Below are positions 36,982 through 46,395 of a stretch of 64,000 nt of DNA, piece after piece; within the stretch, counting starts at the first letter, position 1; the number at the start of each line of letters is the position of its first letter. The DNA is from Sporosarcina highlanderae (GTDB lineage Bacteria > Bacillota > Bacilli > Bacillales_A > Planococcaceae), in contig NZ_JAROCC010000003.1 in NCBI RefSeq assembly GCF_030433715.1, positions 225,836 to 289,835 on the forward strand. Reading direction: 5' to 3'. The notes under the pieces were generated by a model. The model ran no database searches. It worked only from the letters and a program-made list of their open reading frames with translations, and had not been told where the DNA came from. Position numbers and translations under genes: made by a program.

Positions 36982-38814
36982 ATGAAACCAATGTTAATGT
37001 CCGATGCAAATGAAATACCCGTAGGGAAAGAATGGATATATGAAACGAAATACGACGGTTTCCGAACAATTCTTCATTGGAATAAAGAAGGGATCCAACT
37101 ATTCAGTAGAAATGAAAAACTGTTAAATGAAATGTTTCCAGAAATTATAGAAGCTTGCCGACGAATGGAACATTTAATCAAACCATTCCTGCCAATTGTT
37201 TTTGACGGGGAATTGGTCTATTTGCAAAACGATTTCAGAAGTGAATTTTCCATCGTGCAAACGAGGGGACGGATGCGGAAGAAAGAAGTGATCGCCGAAC
37301 ATTCAATAGCCTTCCCATGCCAATATATAGTCTTCGATCTTATCACTTTCAAGGGTAAGGATATGGCAAATTCCGCACTTGAAAAGAGGAAAATGGAACT
37401 TGAAAAGTGTTTTGAAAAATTGGGGCTGCCATGCCACGTCAAGTATCGACACGAAAGCTTACTTCAAATGATAGAAACATTTACTGATGGGAAGGAATTG
37501 TGGAATCACATCCGAATCAGCAATGGGGAAGGGATCATTGCAAAGCAGAAGAGAAGTATCTGGAGCAATGAAAAACGGACAAATCAATGGCTGAAAGTGA
37601 AAAACTGGCGGCAAGTCACAATTATTATAACGAAATATGAACAGGTGAATGGATTCTTTACGGGTTCGGTCTATCACGAACGTGAGATCATTGAAGTGGT
37701 AACCTTCAAGCATGGTATGACAGATGAGGAAATGAAAACGCTGAGCGAATTGTTCCTTGCAAATGGGAAAAGCATTGGAAATTCCATTTATGAAATTGCA
37801 CCTTCCATCTGTGCGAATATAAATTGCATCAGCTTTGACGGGAAGCATTTGCGCGAGCCAAGGTTCCATTCTTTTGCATTTGAAATGAACCCTGAAGAAT
37901 GTGAGTGGCGGCAGATGTTAAGGCAGTTGAATCCGATTCCGGAGAACGTCCAAGTCACGCATCCTGACAAGCCGGTCTGGCCGAAAAGTGGAATAGAGAA
38001 GGAAGACTACCTGTTGTATTTGCAAATGGCGGCACCATTCATGCTTCCATTCCTTAAAGAACGCCATCTCACACTAATCCGATTTCCTCACGGGGTTCCC
38101 GGCGAAAAATTCTATCAGAAAAGTGTTCCTGATTATGCTCCCGATTTTGTCAAAACATCAAGGGATGATGATATTGACTATATTGTGTGCAATGACATCA
38201 TGACATTACTCTGGTTAGGGAACCAGCTTGCGCTTGAATTCCATATTCCTTTTCAAACAATAGATACAAAAATGCCAACAGAAATCGTCTTCGATTTGGA
38301 TCCGCCTTCCGTCGATGAATTTTCCCTCTCCATTGAGGCTGCAGTACGTTTAAAAGCGATATTCGATCAATTTCAATTAGAATCATTTATCAAAACATCT
38401 GGCGGGAAAGGGTTGCAATTATATATTCCACTTCCATACAACACATTCACATATGATGAAACACGCATTTTTACAAAATTTGTCTCCGACTTCCTATGCG
38501 ACCAAGAACCGCAATGGTTTACGACGGAGCGGCTGAAGAAAAACAGGGGAAACAAACTCTACCTGGACTACGTCCAACATCACGAAGGAAAAACAATCGT
38601 AGCACCATATTCTCCAAGGGGTACAGAAATAGGTACAATTGCAACACCGTTGAAGTGGGAAGAGGTAGGGGATTCATTACGACCCGAGCAATTTACAATA
38701 CACACCGTAATGGAGCGGATGAAAACCATTGGGGATCCATTTAGGGAATTTAGGAAAGTGGGGGAGGCCCAACCATTCTCAGTAGTCCTTGAGCAGTTGA
38801 AGGAGCTGTTATAA
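36982..38814 (+). CDS. ligD: ATP-dependent DNA ligase LigD (ligase-polymerase)
   Basis: The 610-residue protein has an N-terminal ATP-dependent ligase domain (Lys23 in ETKYDGFR as the adenylated lysine; FDGELVYL; SNGEGIIAKQ; TNQWLKVKNW). A C-terminal primase-like polymerase domain follows from about residue 315 (VTHPDKPVWPKSGIEKEDYL, EIVFDLDPP with the metal Asp pair, KTSGGKGLQLYIP). There is no phosphoesterase domain, as in B. subtilis LigD (YkoU). It fills in and seals ends held by Ku. The ATG at 36982 follows GGAGAG; a GTG 15 bases upstream overlaps that site. Confidence 0.96.
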   Translation: MKPMLMSDANEIPVGKEWIYETKYDGFRTILHWNKEGIQLFSRNEKLLNEMFPEIIEACRRMEHLIKPFLPIVFDGELVYLQNDFRSEFSIVQTRGRMRKKEVIAEHSIAFPCQYIVFDLITFKGKDMANSALEKRKMELEKCFEKLGLPCHVKYRHESLLQMIETFTDGKELWNHIRISNGEGIIAKQKRSIWSNEKRTNQWLKVKNWRQVTIIITKYEQVNGFFTGSVYHEREIIEVVTFKHGMTDEEMKTLSELFLANGKSIGNSIYEIAPSICANINCISFDGKHLREPRFHSFAFEMNPEECEWRQMLRQLNPIPENVQVTHPDKPVWPKSGIEKEDYLLYLQMAAPFMLPFLKERHLTLIRFPHGVPGEKFYQKSVPDYAPDFVKTSRDDDIDYIVCNDIMTLLWLGNQLALEFHIPFQTIDTKMPTEIVFDLDPPSVDEFSLSIEAAVRLKAIFDQFQLESFIKTSGGKGLQLYIPLPYNTFTYDETRIFTKFVSDFLCDQEPQWFTTERLKKNRGNKLYLDYVQHHEGKTIVAPYSPRGTEIGTIATPLKWEEVGDSLRPEQFTIHTVMERMKTIGDPFREFRKVGEAQPFSVVLEQLKELL

Positions 38815-38821
38815 GATAAGT

Positions 38822-38859
38822 AAAAACCCCGAAATTACACTACAATCTCGGGGTTTTCG
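38822..38859 (+). terminator. Intrinsic terminator of ligD
   Basis: AAAACCCCGAAATT pairs with AATCTCGGGGTTTT (one mismatch). Confidence 0.85.
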
Positions 38860-38911
38860 TAAAGAAAGCGTTCAATGAAAGCGCAAAAGGAGAATTTCCC
38901 CAATCGCAGTT

Positions 38912-39478
38912 TTAGTCTGTCATATATTCATTAACCAATTCATAACATCTATTCTTTGTTGATTCGTATAAGGAAATATAATAGGCAACATATTCAAAAG
39001 TTCCGCCATCATACTTTTTTCTTTCCTCTTCCGCTGCAATCTCTTTCTGTTTTATCCACTTAATTTGTTTGGTTTTTAATTCATTCATTGTCTTTGGCGA
39101 TAGCGATTTCTTTAACAAAGCATAAATCTCATTTAATTCCTTGTCATATCTTTCATAGGAAACTCCATAGTAGCTTTTCATAGCGTTTGTTACACCTTTA
39201 TCGGAATCCTCTTTTTCTGGTAATGCATCAAGTTCCTTTTGGATGTTGTCTAATCTTTCTATAAACCCTGTTCGTCCTTCTATTTTTGTTACTATGTCGG
39301 TCGTATGATCTTCTTGGACATCATTTTCTTTTGTTTCAGCTGCGGTTTCAGTTAACGTGTTATTGTCGGAAAAGGCTTCAGTTGATTGAGATGAATCATC
39401 TGAAATGTTACAAGCGGACATTACGACTAATAATAGGACCATTAAGCTTACTACAATGAGGGCATTTTTTGTCTTCAT
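38912..39478 (-). CDS. Putative lipoprotein with LprI-like (DUF1311) region
   Basis: The 188-residue protein has a lipoprotein signal with lipobox VMSAC (Cys at residue 23). An acidic Ser/Thr/Asp linker (residues 25-65) and a helical C-terminal part follow (LSPKTMNELKTKQIKWIKQKEIAAEEERKKYDGGTFEYVAYYISLYESTKNRCYEL). The Q-x-x-W-x-x-x-x-E...T-x-x-R-x-x-E-L pattern resembles the LprI/DUF1311 lysozyme-inhibitor-like family, but most of its cysteines are missing. GGAGG precedes the ATG. The role is unknown. Confidence 0.65.
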   Translation of the reverse strand: MKTKNALIVVSLMVLLLVVMSACNISDDSSQSTEAFSDNNTLTETAAETKENDVQEDHTTDIVTKIEGRTGFIERLDNIQKELDALPEKEDSDKGVTNAMKSYYGVSYERYDKELNEIYALLKKSLSPKTMNELKTKQIKWIKQKEIAAEEERKKYDGGTFEYVAYYISLYESTKNRCYELVNEYMTD

Positions 39479-39551
39479 CTTGACGCCTCCATTCTATTTC
39501 AAAATTATTACTTATTGCTAATCTTAACACAAACAAAATAAACAAAAACGA

Positions 39552-39596
39552 AAAAACCCTTGAAACGTTGATATAACAACATTTCAAGGGTTTTAT
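39552..39596 (-). terminator. Intrinsic terminator of rpsD
   Basis: AAAACCCTTGAAA pairs with TTTCAAGGGTTTT across a 19-base loop with some inner pairing. Read on the minus strand it ends in a T-rich run. Confidence 0.75.
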
Positions 39597-39613
39597 TAGC
39601 ATTTATGCTACTA

Positions 39614-40216
39614 TTAACGTGAGTAGAACTCAACGATAAGAGCTTCGTTAATTTCAGCAGCAAGTTCGCTACGCTCAGGAAGACGTACGAATGTACCGAC
39701 TTTAGTGTCTGCATTGAATGTAACGAACTCAGGAACGTAGTTGTTCACTTCAAGAGCTTCGTTAACAGCAGTAAGGTTTTGAGATTTTTCACGAAGAGAG
39801 ATCTCTTGTCCAGGTTTTACGCTGTAAGATGGGATGTCAACGCGCTTTCCGTCAACCAAGATGTGGCCATGGTTAACAAGTTGGCGTGCAGCACGACGAG
39901 TACGTGCAAGACCCATGCGGTATACTAGGTTGTCAAGGCGAGTTTCAAGAAGGATCATGAAGTTTTCACCATGTTTACCAGGCATTTTACCAGCTTTGTT
40001 GAATACTGTTTTAAATTGACGTTCGTTTACGCCAAACATAAAACGAAGTTTTTGTTTTTCTTGTAATTGCAATCCGTATTCGGAAAGTTTTTTACGTTGT
40101 GTAGGACCGTGTTGTCCTGGTGCGTAAGGGCGTTTTTCGATTTCTTTTCCTGTGCCGCTCAACGAAACGCCAAGACGACGGGAAATTTTCCAAGATGGAC
40201 CTGTATAACGAGCCAT
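39614..40216 (-). CDS. rpsD: 30S ribosomal protein S4
   Basis: The 200-residue S4 begins [24 protein letters not shown] and carries the S4 RNA-binding domain ([42 protein letters not shown]). It is a primary 16S rRNA binder and translational regulator. GGAGGAG precedes the ATG. It is a single-gene unit with its own promoter, long leader and terminator, as in B. subtilis. None of the four zinc-binding cysteines is present (C-minus type). Confidence 0.98.
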   Translation of the reverse strand: MARYTGPSWKISRRLGVSLSGTGKEIEKRPYAPGQHGPTQRKKLSEYGLQLQEKQKLRFMFGVNERQFKTVFNKAGKMPGKHGENFMILLETRLDNLVYRMGLARTRRAARQLVNHGHILVDGKRVDIPSYSVKPGQEISLREKSQNLTAVNEALEVNNYVPEFVTFNADTKVGTFVRLPERSELAAEINEALIVEFYSR

Positions 40217-40400
40217 GAAAGACTCCTCCTCTAATTTGGTTTTATTTTGTTGTAAAATAAGAACCAGATGTATTCAATCCTTGTGCCATTCTATTTCTTG
40301 CATCCTCGCCTCAGCAGCCTCAAGGTTACACGATGCACCTTATATGAAAGGAATAGACTGGACAGCATGAATCATACAACTGCTGCAACTATTTTACACA
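40217..40400 (-). promoter_or_regulatory. S4 autoregulatory leader of rpsD
   Basis: The transcript has about 180 bases of leader before the rpsD ATG. It has paired elements (for example GGCTGCTGAGGC and a GGTTCTTATTTT/AAAATAAAACC hairpin beside the ribosome site). In B. subtilis S4 represses its own translation by binding such a leader; the same is inferred here. Confidence 0.6.
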
Positions 40401-40406
40401 AGTTCC

Positions 40407-40435
40407 ATCTTAACAAATATTAGAATGACAATCAA
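40407..40435 (-). promoter_or_regulatory. Sigma-A promoter of rpsD
   Basis: On the minus strand TTGATT and TAAGAT are 17 bases apart. Confidence 0.7.
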
Positions 40436-40534
40436 GTTTTTTATTAGAAAATACCTATTTGGATCTAAAGTAAACACTGGTTAATAAAGGATAGTTGAAT
40501 TACAATAAGGTATATAGATATCGGAGGACAGTAG

Positions 40535-40567
40535 ATGAGGGTGATAGAATGTGTAATCATGAAATAG
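40535..40567 (+). other. Short overlapping leader open frame before dgcP
   Basis: GGAGGA at 40523-40528 is followed 6 bases later by an ATG and a 10-codon frame (MRVIECVIMK) ending in TAG. It overlaps the dgcP start in another frame. It may couple or limit dgcP translation, or be chance. Confidence 0.35.
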
Positions 40568-42402
40568 TTGTAGTCGACTTGAAATGTGCTGTTTTCGATT
40601 TGTTATCAAGTAAGGTCGATGAACTGTCGATGGAAGAAATGCTTGTAGAATGCAAGAAATTGTTTATGAGTTATTTTGAAATTATTGATGCTGAAATCCT
40701 TATATATGATAATAACCGTTTTCTACCAATTTTATCCTTAGTGGATTTGGAAAATGGATCTAAAGTCGGAATTCGCAAGATGGATGATTACCCCATGATT
40801 AACCTTTCACTTTTAGCACATTCGGGTGATATTAACGATGATTCGCTTATTATTCGTGATAATAAACTGAATCCGCTGGCAGCAATAATCTTTAAGGTAA
40901 CTGATAAATGGCATGCTTTTGCTGAATCTGCTTATTTAAGGGATTTAAAGAAGGTATTAGGCACTTTTGTTGGTCAAGTTGTGAAAGTCCATCAGCTTTC
41001 AGAGAATGAATTGATGTATAGACGTCTGTTTGAAGTGACGGAGCACTTTAATTCAACGATGGACAGGGATGTCATTATTGAGGAAATGATGAAAGCAGTA
41101 TTCAAGTCCTTTTCAGGTTGTGATGTGCATCTCCTACTATCCCAAGAATATAAGGACAAGACAATGGGGTACCGGTTATTCGATTATGTGAATGAACGTG
41201 CCTCTGCTGTTGACGCTTTTCTTTCAGGAGATTTGACAATCGAGAAAAATGCGGAGGATTTTAAGGGTACATTGATGAATGCTCCAATTGGCGGAAGACA
41301 AGGGACCTATGGGGTTTTACAGATTGTGACGACCAAAGACGCTGCGTTTTCATCTACTCAAAAAAACTTTGTGAAATTGATAACGAATGTTGCTGGAAGT
41401 GCACTTGAAAATGCAACTTTATACGAACAATCCCATCAGCTTGTAAGTGATTTGCAATTGGTCGATGAAACGTCAAGGGAATTGAACAGTAATTTGGATT
41501 TAGGCGATATGTACGCATATCTTAACGCGCAGTTCATGAAAGCCTTTAATCCAGATGAAATTGCGTTTGTTGCGTTTCAAGAAGAAAGTGATTCAATTAT
41601 TTTACCTTCTACCACATCGTTTTTTGAAAAAGAAGCGGGCATGAAAGTAGTTGACTCCATTTTATCACGTTTAAAGAATGGGGAAGAATATATTTTTGAT
41701 GTAAATAGTAAGAACAACATAGTTAAAATCTCTGGTTTTAATTCGCTTGTAGCACTTCCAATCACCAATAATGATAATATGATCGGGTTTGTCATCCTAT
41801 TGCATAAGGGTGATAATTTCTCTTTTGATAATTTTAAGCTTTTGCGCTCTTTAATAAGCCATTCATCATTAGCGATTTCCAACGTAATGCTACGAGATCA
41901 ATTACAAACTCTCGTCAATAAAGATAGTCTAACAAAGCTGTTCACTAGAACGTATTTTGACAAGTATGTGGTTTCAACAATTGAAAATAGGGAATCAGGC
42001 ATATTTTTGTTGATGGATATTGATGATTTCAAATTGGTGAATGATACATACGGTCACTATATTGGTGACACTGTCTTACAGCAGATCGCTTCGTTCATCA
42101 TTTCAAAAGTGGATAATATAGGTTTTGCAAGCAGATGGGGTGGAGAAGAGATAGCTATTTTATTGCCAGCCGCTTCAGTAGAAAAAGGTGTTGAATTAGC
42201 GGAGTTACTCGTCAAAGAAATCCCCACAGTTACTGAACCGAGTGTTACAGTGTCTATTGGAATGGGAAATTGGATTCCTGATGAAGGAATTCCATTCCAT
42301 GAACTATTTCAATCAATCGATCAAGCCTTATACAATGCTAAGGGTAATGGAAAAAATCAATTCATTATACATGGAGTGGCTTCGGCAAATGGACCTTGCT
42401 GA
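40549..42402 (+). CDS. dgcP: Diguanylate cyclase with N-terminal GAF domains (DgcP-like)
   Basis: The 617-residue soluble protein has two or three GAF-like sensor domains (about residues 1-440) and a C-terminal GGDEF domain (about 450-617). The active site is SRWGGEEIAILLP, with the metal/substrate motif LLMDIDDFKLVNDTYGHYIGD. It should make c-di-GMP from two GTP. The RxxD inhibitory site expected five residues before GGEEI is absent (DNIG), so product inhibition may be missing. The ATG at 40549 has GAGGG 7 bases upstream. A 10-codon open frame with a stronger ribosome site overlaps the start. Confidence 0.9.
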   Translation: MCNHEIVVVDLKCAVFDLLSSKVDELSMEEMLVECKKLFMSYFEIIDAEILIYDNNRFLPILSLVDLENGSKVGIRKMDDYPMINLSLLAHSGDINDDSLIIRDNKLNPLAAIIFKVTDKWHAFAESAYLRDLKKVLGTFVGQVVKVHQLSENELMYRRLFEVTEHFNSTMDRDVIIEEMMKAVFKSFSGCDVHLLLSQEYKDKTMGYRLFDYVNERASAVDAFLSGDLTIEKNAEDFKGTLMNAPIGGRQGTYGVLQIVTTKDAAFSSTQKNFVKLITNVAGSALENATLYEQSHQLVSDLQLVDETSRELNSNLDLGDMYAYLNAQFMKAFNPDEIAFVAFQEESDSIILPSTTSFFEKEAGMKVVDSILSRLKNGEEYIFDVNSKNNIVKISGFNSLVALPITNNDNMIGFVILLHKGDNFSFDNFKLLRSLISHSSLAISNVMLRDQLQTLVNKDSLTKLFTRTYFDKYVVSTIENRESGIFLLMDIDDFKLVNDTYGHYIGDTVLQQIASFIISKVDNIGFASRWGGEEIAILLPAASVEKGVELAELLVKEIPTVTEPSVTVSIGMGNWIPDEGIPFHELFQSIDQALYNAKGNGKNQFIIHGVASANGPC

Positions 42403-42487
42403 AGTTACTCTTTTTCTTTTTGGATAAAAAGTGTAGAATGAAATCAAGGAATGTAAGTGCTTACAAATGAGGAAAGGCGGGATTGGG

Positions 42488-43702
42488 ATGAAAAAGAACA
42501 CGTTACACAAAGATACGCTTGTGATTCATGAAGGCTATGACGATACGAAACACCATGGTAGTCTAACTGTACCTCTCTATCAGACTTCAACATTTTCATT
42601 TGAACAGGCGGAACAAGGGGAAAAAAGGTTTTCGGGGGAAGAAGCGGGAAATATCTATTCTAGACTTGGAAATCCGACCGTCCGTGTTTTAGAGGAAAGA
42701 ATGACTGCACTTGAAGATGGGGCGGGTGCACTCGCATTTGGTTCCGGAATGGCTGCTGTTAGCTCTATACTCGTTCACTTGACAAAGGCTGGGGATCATA
42801 TACTTTGCTCGAGGGGAATTTACGGATGCACATTCGGCTTGTTGAGAATAATGGAAGAAAAATATAACATTACACATAGTTTGATCAGTATGACTACTGA
42901 AGAGGAAATTGAGAAGGCGATTACACCTGAAACGGTTTGTATCTACGTAGAAACGCCTATTAATCCGACAATGGAATTGGTAGACTTGCATTTAATCGTG
43001 AAGGTTGCAAGGAAACATGGTCTTCGAGTTGTTGTTGATAATACATTCACGTCTCCATATTTGCAAAATCCACTTGCGATAGGAGCCGACTTCGTTCTCC
43101 ATAGTGCAACGAAATATATCAATGGGCATGGGGATGTTATTGCAGGATTGCTTGTTGGAAAAGATGCGGACGAAATGGAAAGGCTACGATTTACCATTCA
43201 AAAAGATTATGGAGCAATCATGTCGCCATTTGATGCATGGTTATTGATCCGTGGGTTAAAAACATTACCTGTCCGAATGGAAAGACATACAGCCAATGCG
43301 GAAAAACTTTTAGATTTTTTAAAGGGTCAAAAATTAGTAGAAGACATTTATTACCCATTCGATAAAGGAAATCCACAATATGAAATTGCTGAACGTCAAA
43401 TGAAAGCAGGCGGCGGTTTAATATCATTCACAGTAAAAGGTGGTAAAAAGGGTGCTCAGTTATTCATGGATAGCCTTTCATTGATCAAAATTGCTGTGAG
43501 TCTTGGAGATGCTGAGACGCTAATTCAACATCCTGCTACAATGACACATTCATCAGTACCAGCAGAAGAGCGTGAAAAAATGGGTATATCAGATTCCTTA
43601 CTCCGTCTATCAGTAGGACTGGAACACGTAGAAGATTTGATTGCCGACCTTGAATCAGCTTTTACCATTTTGGAGAAAAATAATTCTGCGCATGCAAAAT
43701 AA
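42488..43702 (+). CDS. megL: Methionine gamma-lyase (Cys/Met metabolism PLP enzyme)
   Basis: The 404-residue fold-type I PLP enzyme has PLYQTSTFSFEQAEQG, GNIYSRLGNPTVRVLEERMTALE, GSGMAAVSSI and the PLP lysine motif DFVLHSATKYINGHGDVIAG. ICSRGIYGCTFGLL-type sequence (a Gly-Cys at the active-site loop) is characteristic of methionine gamma-lyase. It cleaves methionine to methanethiol, 2-oxobutyrate and ammonia; the closely related cystathionine lyases cannot be fully excluded. The ATG at 42488 has AAAGG 10 bases upstream. It converges on a methionine sulfoxide reductase gene. Confidence 0.87.
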   Translation: MKKNTLHKDTLVIHEGYDDTKHHGSLTVPLYQTSTFSFEQAEQGEKRFSGEEAGNIYSRLGNPTVRVLEERMTALEDGAGALAFGSGMAAVSSILVHLTKAGDHILCSRGIYGCTFGLLRIMEEKYNITHSLISMTTEEEIEKAITPETVCIYVETPINPTMELVDLHLIVKVARKHGLRVVVDNTFTSPYLQNPLAIGADFVLHSATKYINGHGDVIAGLLVGKDADEMERLRFTIQKDYGAIMSPFDAWLLIRGLKTLPVRMERHTANAEKLLDFLKGQKLVEDIYYPFDKGNPQYEIAERQMKAGGGLISFTVKGGKKGAQLFMDSLSLIKIAVSLGDAETLIQHPATMTHSSVPAEEREKMGISDSLLRLSVGLEHVEDLIADLESAFTILEKNNSAHAK

Positions 43703-43741
43703 AAACATGGCCCGATGCTTTTTTTCGGGCCATGTTTTTTC
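43701..43741. terminator. Bidirectional terminator between megL and the Met-sulfoxide reductase gene
   Basis: AAAACATGGCCCGA pairs with TCGGGCCATGTTTT, with A and T runs on both sides. Confidence 0.85.
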
Positions 43742-44222
43742 ATATATGTTTAACTAATACTTCTACAAGTTCTTCCAAACCTTGGCGGTCTTCATCGCTA
43801 AAACGATCAAGTTCAGGGCTATCGATGTCAAGTACACCAAGGAGTTTACCGTCTTTAATGAGTGGAACGACAATTTCTGAACGTGACGCCGAGTCGCAAG
43901 CGATATGGCCAGGGAACTGGTCGACGTCCGGAACAACAATACTTTCCCGTTTCAATGCGGAAGTTCCGCAAACACCTTTTCCAAGTGGAATTCGGATACA
44001 AGCGGGAAGCCCTTGAAAAGGTCCAAGAACGAGTTCATTCTCACCGTCTAACAAGTAAAAGCCTACCCAATTGATGCGGTCAAAAAATTGATTCAATAAA
44101 GCTGATGCATTGCTTAAATTCGCATAACGGTTTGGTTCCCCTGAAAGCAAGGCGTCAAGCTGACTTGTCAATTGGCTGTATTTTTCTTTCGGTTTGTCGG
44201 AATAAGTAATAGAAGTAAACAA
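43740..44222 (-). CDS. ytsP: Free methionine-(R)-sulfoxide reductase (GAF-domain type, YtsP)
   Basis: The 160-residue protein is a single GAF domain with the fRMsr signatures INWVGFYLLDGENELVLGPFQG, PACIRIPLGKGVCGTS and PGHIACDSASRSEIVVP. The three cysteines stand at the catalytic and resolving positions. It reduces free Met-R-sulfoxide. The start is a TTG with GGGGGTG 5 bases upstream. Together with the convergent megL, it gives the locus a methionine theme. Confidence 0.93.
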   Translation of the reverse strand: MFTSITYSDKPKEKYSQLTSQLDALLSGEPNRYANLSNASALLNQFFDRINWVGFYLLDGENELVLGPFQGLPACIRIPLGKGVCGTSALKRESIVVPDVDQFPGHIACDSASRSEIVVPLIKDGKLLGVLDIDSPELDRFSDEDRQGLEELVEVLVKHI

Positions 44223-44468
44223 AATAACACCCCCAAAAATTATATTTTAAGTATACGTTTCTTTCATACTTTCTACAAATTCCGCGCTTTTAGACGAAAA
44301 AACACCTTTTTCCCTATAATTCGCTCGTTTTCGATACGAAAACACTTTAAACATGTTACTATATAAGATAATATTATTTTACAGTAGTTGAAAATTAGTA
44401 GTACATCGATATGAAAATTTACGTTATTAAACTTTATATATAAGTGACTTCGGAATAGGGGGATCACA

Positions 44469-46163
44469 ATGGTGAAATACTTCATCATTCCAATAATAGT
44501 TTTAGTTGTTCTTATGAGTATCGCCTTTTTATTCAGACGCAAACATATACGAGAAATCGGTAGGCTCGAACATGAAAAAATGCAAATCCAAAACAAACCG
44601 ATTTTTGAAGAAATGATGAAAGTTAAACAATTGAATATGACGGGTGAAACAGAGGAGAAATTTGAACGGTGGCGTAGTGAATGGACAGAGGTCATCGATG
44701 TACATATGCCTAAAATCGATTCATTGCTATTTGACGCTGAAGATATGATCGATCGGTTTCGATTTAAAAAGGCAACAACTCTTGAAAAGGAAATCCAGGG
44801 GAAAATCCGACAATGTGATAGGAAAAAGAATGAGATTTTAGATGAGTTGAATGAATTGATAGGCAGCGAGGAAAAGAACCGCATTGAAATAGAGAAGCTT
44901 CGTGAACAATATCGCTCGGCGCGTAAGACAATATTGGCTCATCAACACGCATTCGGGATGACTGTAGAACCTTTGGAGAAAGAGCTTGAATCATTTACTC
45001 CAAAATTCAAAGAATATGATGAGTTGACCGAAAACGGGAATTATTTATTGGCCCGTGAAATTGTATTATTGCTTACTTCAAAAGGCGAGCAACTTTCTAT
45101 GCTACTTCATGATATCCCTTCATTGCTGATTGAACTGCAAAGTAAGATTCCGACAGCTATACGGGAATTACGGAACGGAATTAGGGAAATGGAAAGTCAA
45201 TCCTATTCATTGAAGCATCTTGAGTTGTCTAAGCAGCTATCTGAAATTGAAGAAGGCATTGAAGAGCAGTTAGCAAAAATGTCTAGTTTGGAAATCGACT
45301 CAGTAAGACAGCAAGTAACAGAAATGCATGACCGAATCGACTCGTTCTACGATGCATTGGAAAATGAAGTGAATGCAAGACATTATGTGGATTTATATTT
45401 CAATGACGTTGAAGAAAGTCTTACTCAAACTATCCATTCGACAATGGAAACTTCTGATGAAGCAATATACGTTCAGCAAAGTTACCGCTTAGACGAAAAG
45501 GAAGCGAAATTACCACAGTTAAGTTTAAAAAAGCTTGAAGGTTTACAGAACCGCTTTGATATATTGAAAGTTTTGCTGCAGGATGAAGAGTCTGCCTATT
45601 CTTCATTGCAAACCGAGCTTAAAGAAATATCGGATGAACTTGAAGGAATCGAAGAGGAACGGGAAAGGCTTGCGAACCGTATGAAAAACTTGCGGATTGA
45701 CGAAAATAACGTTAGAAACAAATTGAATGATCTTTCTAAAGAACTTCAAAATGTGGATCGGAAATTACATCGCGGGAATATTCCTGGTATTCCTGATGAG
45801 ATGGATGCACGTCTTGAGGAAGCGGAAGAGCAACTGTATTTAGTCAGTCAGAGCCTACAGGAAGTGCCATTAAATATGGCGGTTGTAGACAGCTATTTGG
45901 CAAATGCCACAATGGTTGTGGAAGAAGTAAAGGATAAGGTTGAGGAGCTTTTGGAGAATGTTATGCTTATCGAACGAATTATCCAATACGGAAATAGATA
46001 TCGTGCTGCAAATCCTGCTATGAATGAGCGTTTGCTTATGGCGGAGGAATCATTTAGGCAATTCCGTTATGCGAAGGCATTGGAGGAAGCGGCGACGGCT
46101 GTTGAGGAAGTGGAGCCTGGTTCGATGAGGCGTATTGAAGAGATGTTGAAAGAGCATGTGTAA
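44469..46163 (+). CDS. ezrA: Septation ring formation regulator EzrA
   Basis: The 564-residue protein has an N-terminal membrane span (KYFIIPIIVLVVLMSIAFLF) and is otherwise coiled coil (spectrin-like repeats; long runs such as EIEEERERLANRMKNLRIDE). This is the EzrA topology and length. It ends YAKALEEAATAVEEVEPGSMRRIEEMLKEH, as the family does. EzrA binds FtsZ at the membrane and prevents polar Z rings. GGGG lies before the ATG. It is followed by a dispersed repeat. Confidence 0.95.
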   Translation: MVKYFIIPIIVLVVLMSIAFLFRRKHIREIGRLEHEKMQIQNKPIFEEMMKVKQLNMTGETEEKFERWRSEWTEVIDVHMPKIDSLLFDAEDMIDRFRFKKATTLEKEIQGKIRQCDRKKNEILDELNELIGSEEKNRIEIEKLREQYRSARKTILAHQHAFGMTVEPLEKELESFTPKFKEYDELTENGNYLLAREIVLLLTSKGEQLSMLLHDIPSLLIELQSKIPTAIRELRNGIREMESQSYSLKHLELSKQLSEIEEGIEEQLAKMSSLEIDSVRQQVTEMHDRIDSFYDALENEVNARHYVDLYFNDVEESLTQTIHSTMETSDEAIYVQQSYRLDEKEAKLPQLSLKKLEGLQNRFDILKVLLQDEESAYSSLQTELKEISDELEGIEEERERLANRMKNLRIDENNVRNKLNDLSKELQNVDRKLHRGNIPGIPDEMDARLEEAEEQLYLVSQSLQEVPLNMAVVDSYLANATMVVEEVKDKVEELLENVMLIERIIQYGNRYRAANPAMNERLLMAEESFRQFRYAKALEEAATAVEEVEPGSMRRIEEMLKEHV

Positions 46164-46210
46164 TGGAACGAAGCCACCGGCATTAGTGCAGGTGGCTTTG
46201 TCACGTAAAA

Positions 46211-46339
46211 GTTGATTTCCGCTTCAGGCGGGCGCTTTCCGCGGGCATGGCTTCAGCCTCCTCACTACGCTACGCTTCGTTGCGGGGTCTTCAGCTCATG
46301 CTATTCCCGCAGGAGTCGCCGCCTTTCGCTTCAATCAAC
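46211..46339. repeat. Dispersed imperfect palindromic repeat, copy 2
   Basis: This 129-bp element starts GTTGATTTCCGCTTCAGGCG and ends CGCCTTTCGCTTCAATCAAC, a near-perfect inverted pair. Inner complementary segments (GCATGGCTTCAGCC...TCAGCTCATGC) are also present. It is the best-preserved copy in the window and lies between ezrA and nifZ. Confidence 0.8.
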
Positions 46340-46395
46340 GATATAGTAATTGCTAATTCAAATTCAGTTGTTTTTATATAGAAAGGATAATTTTA

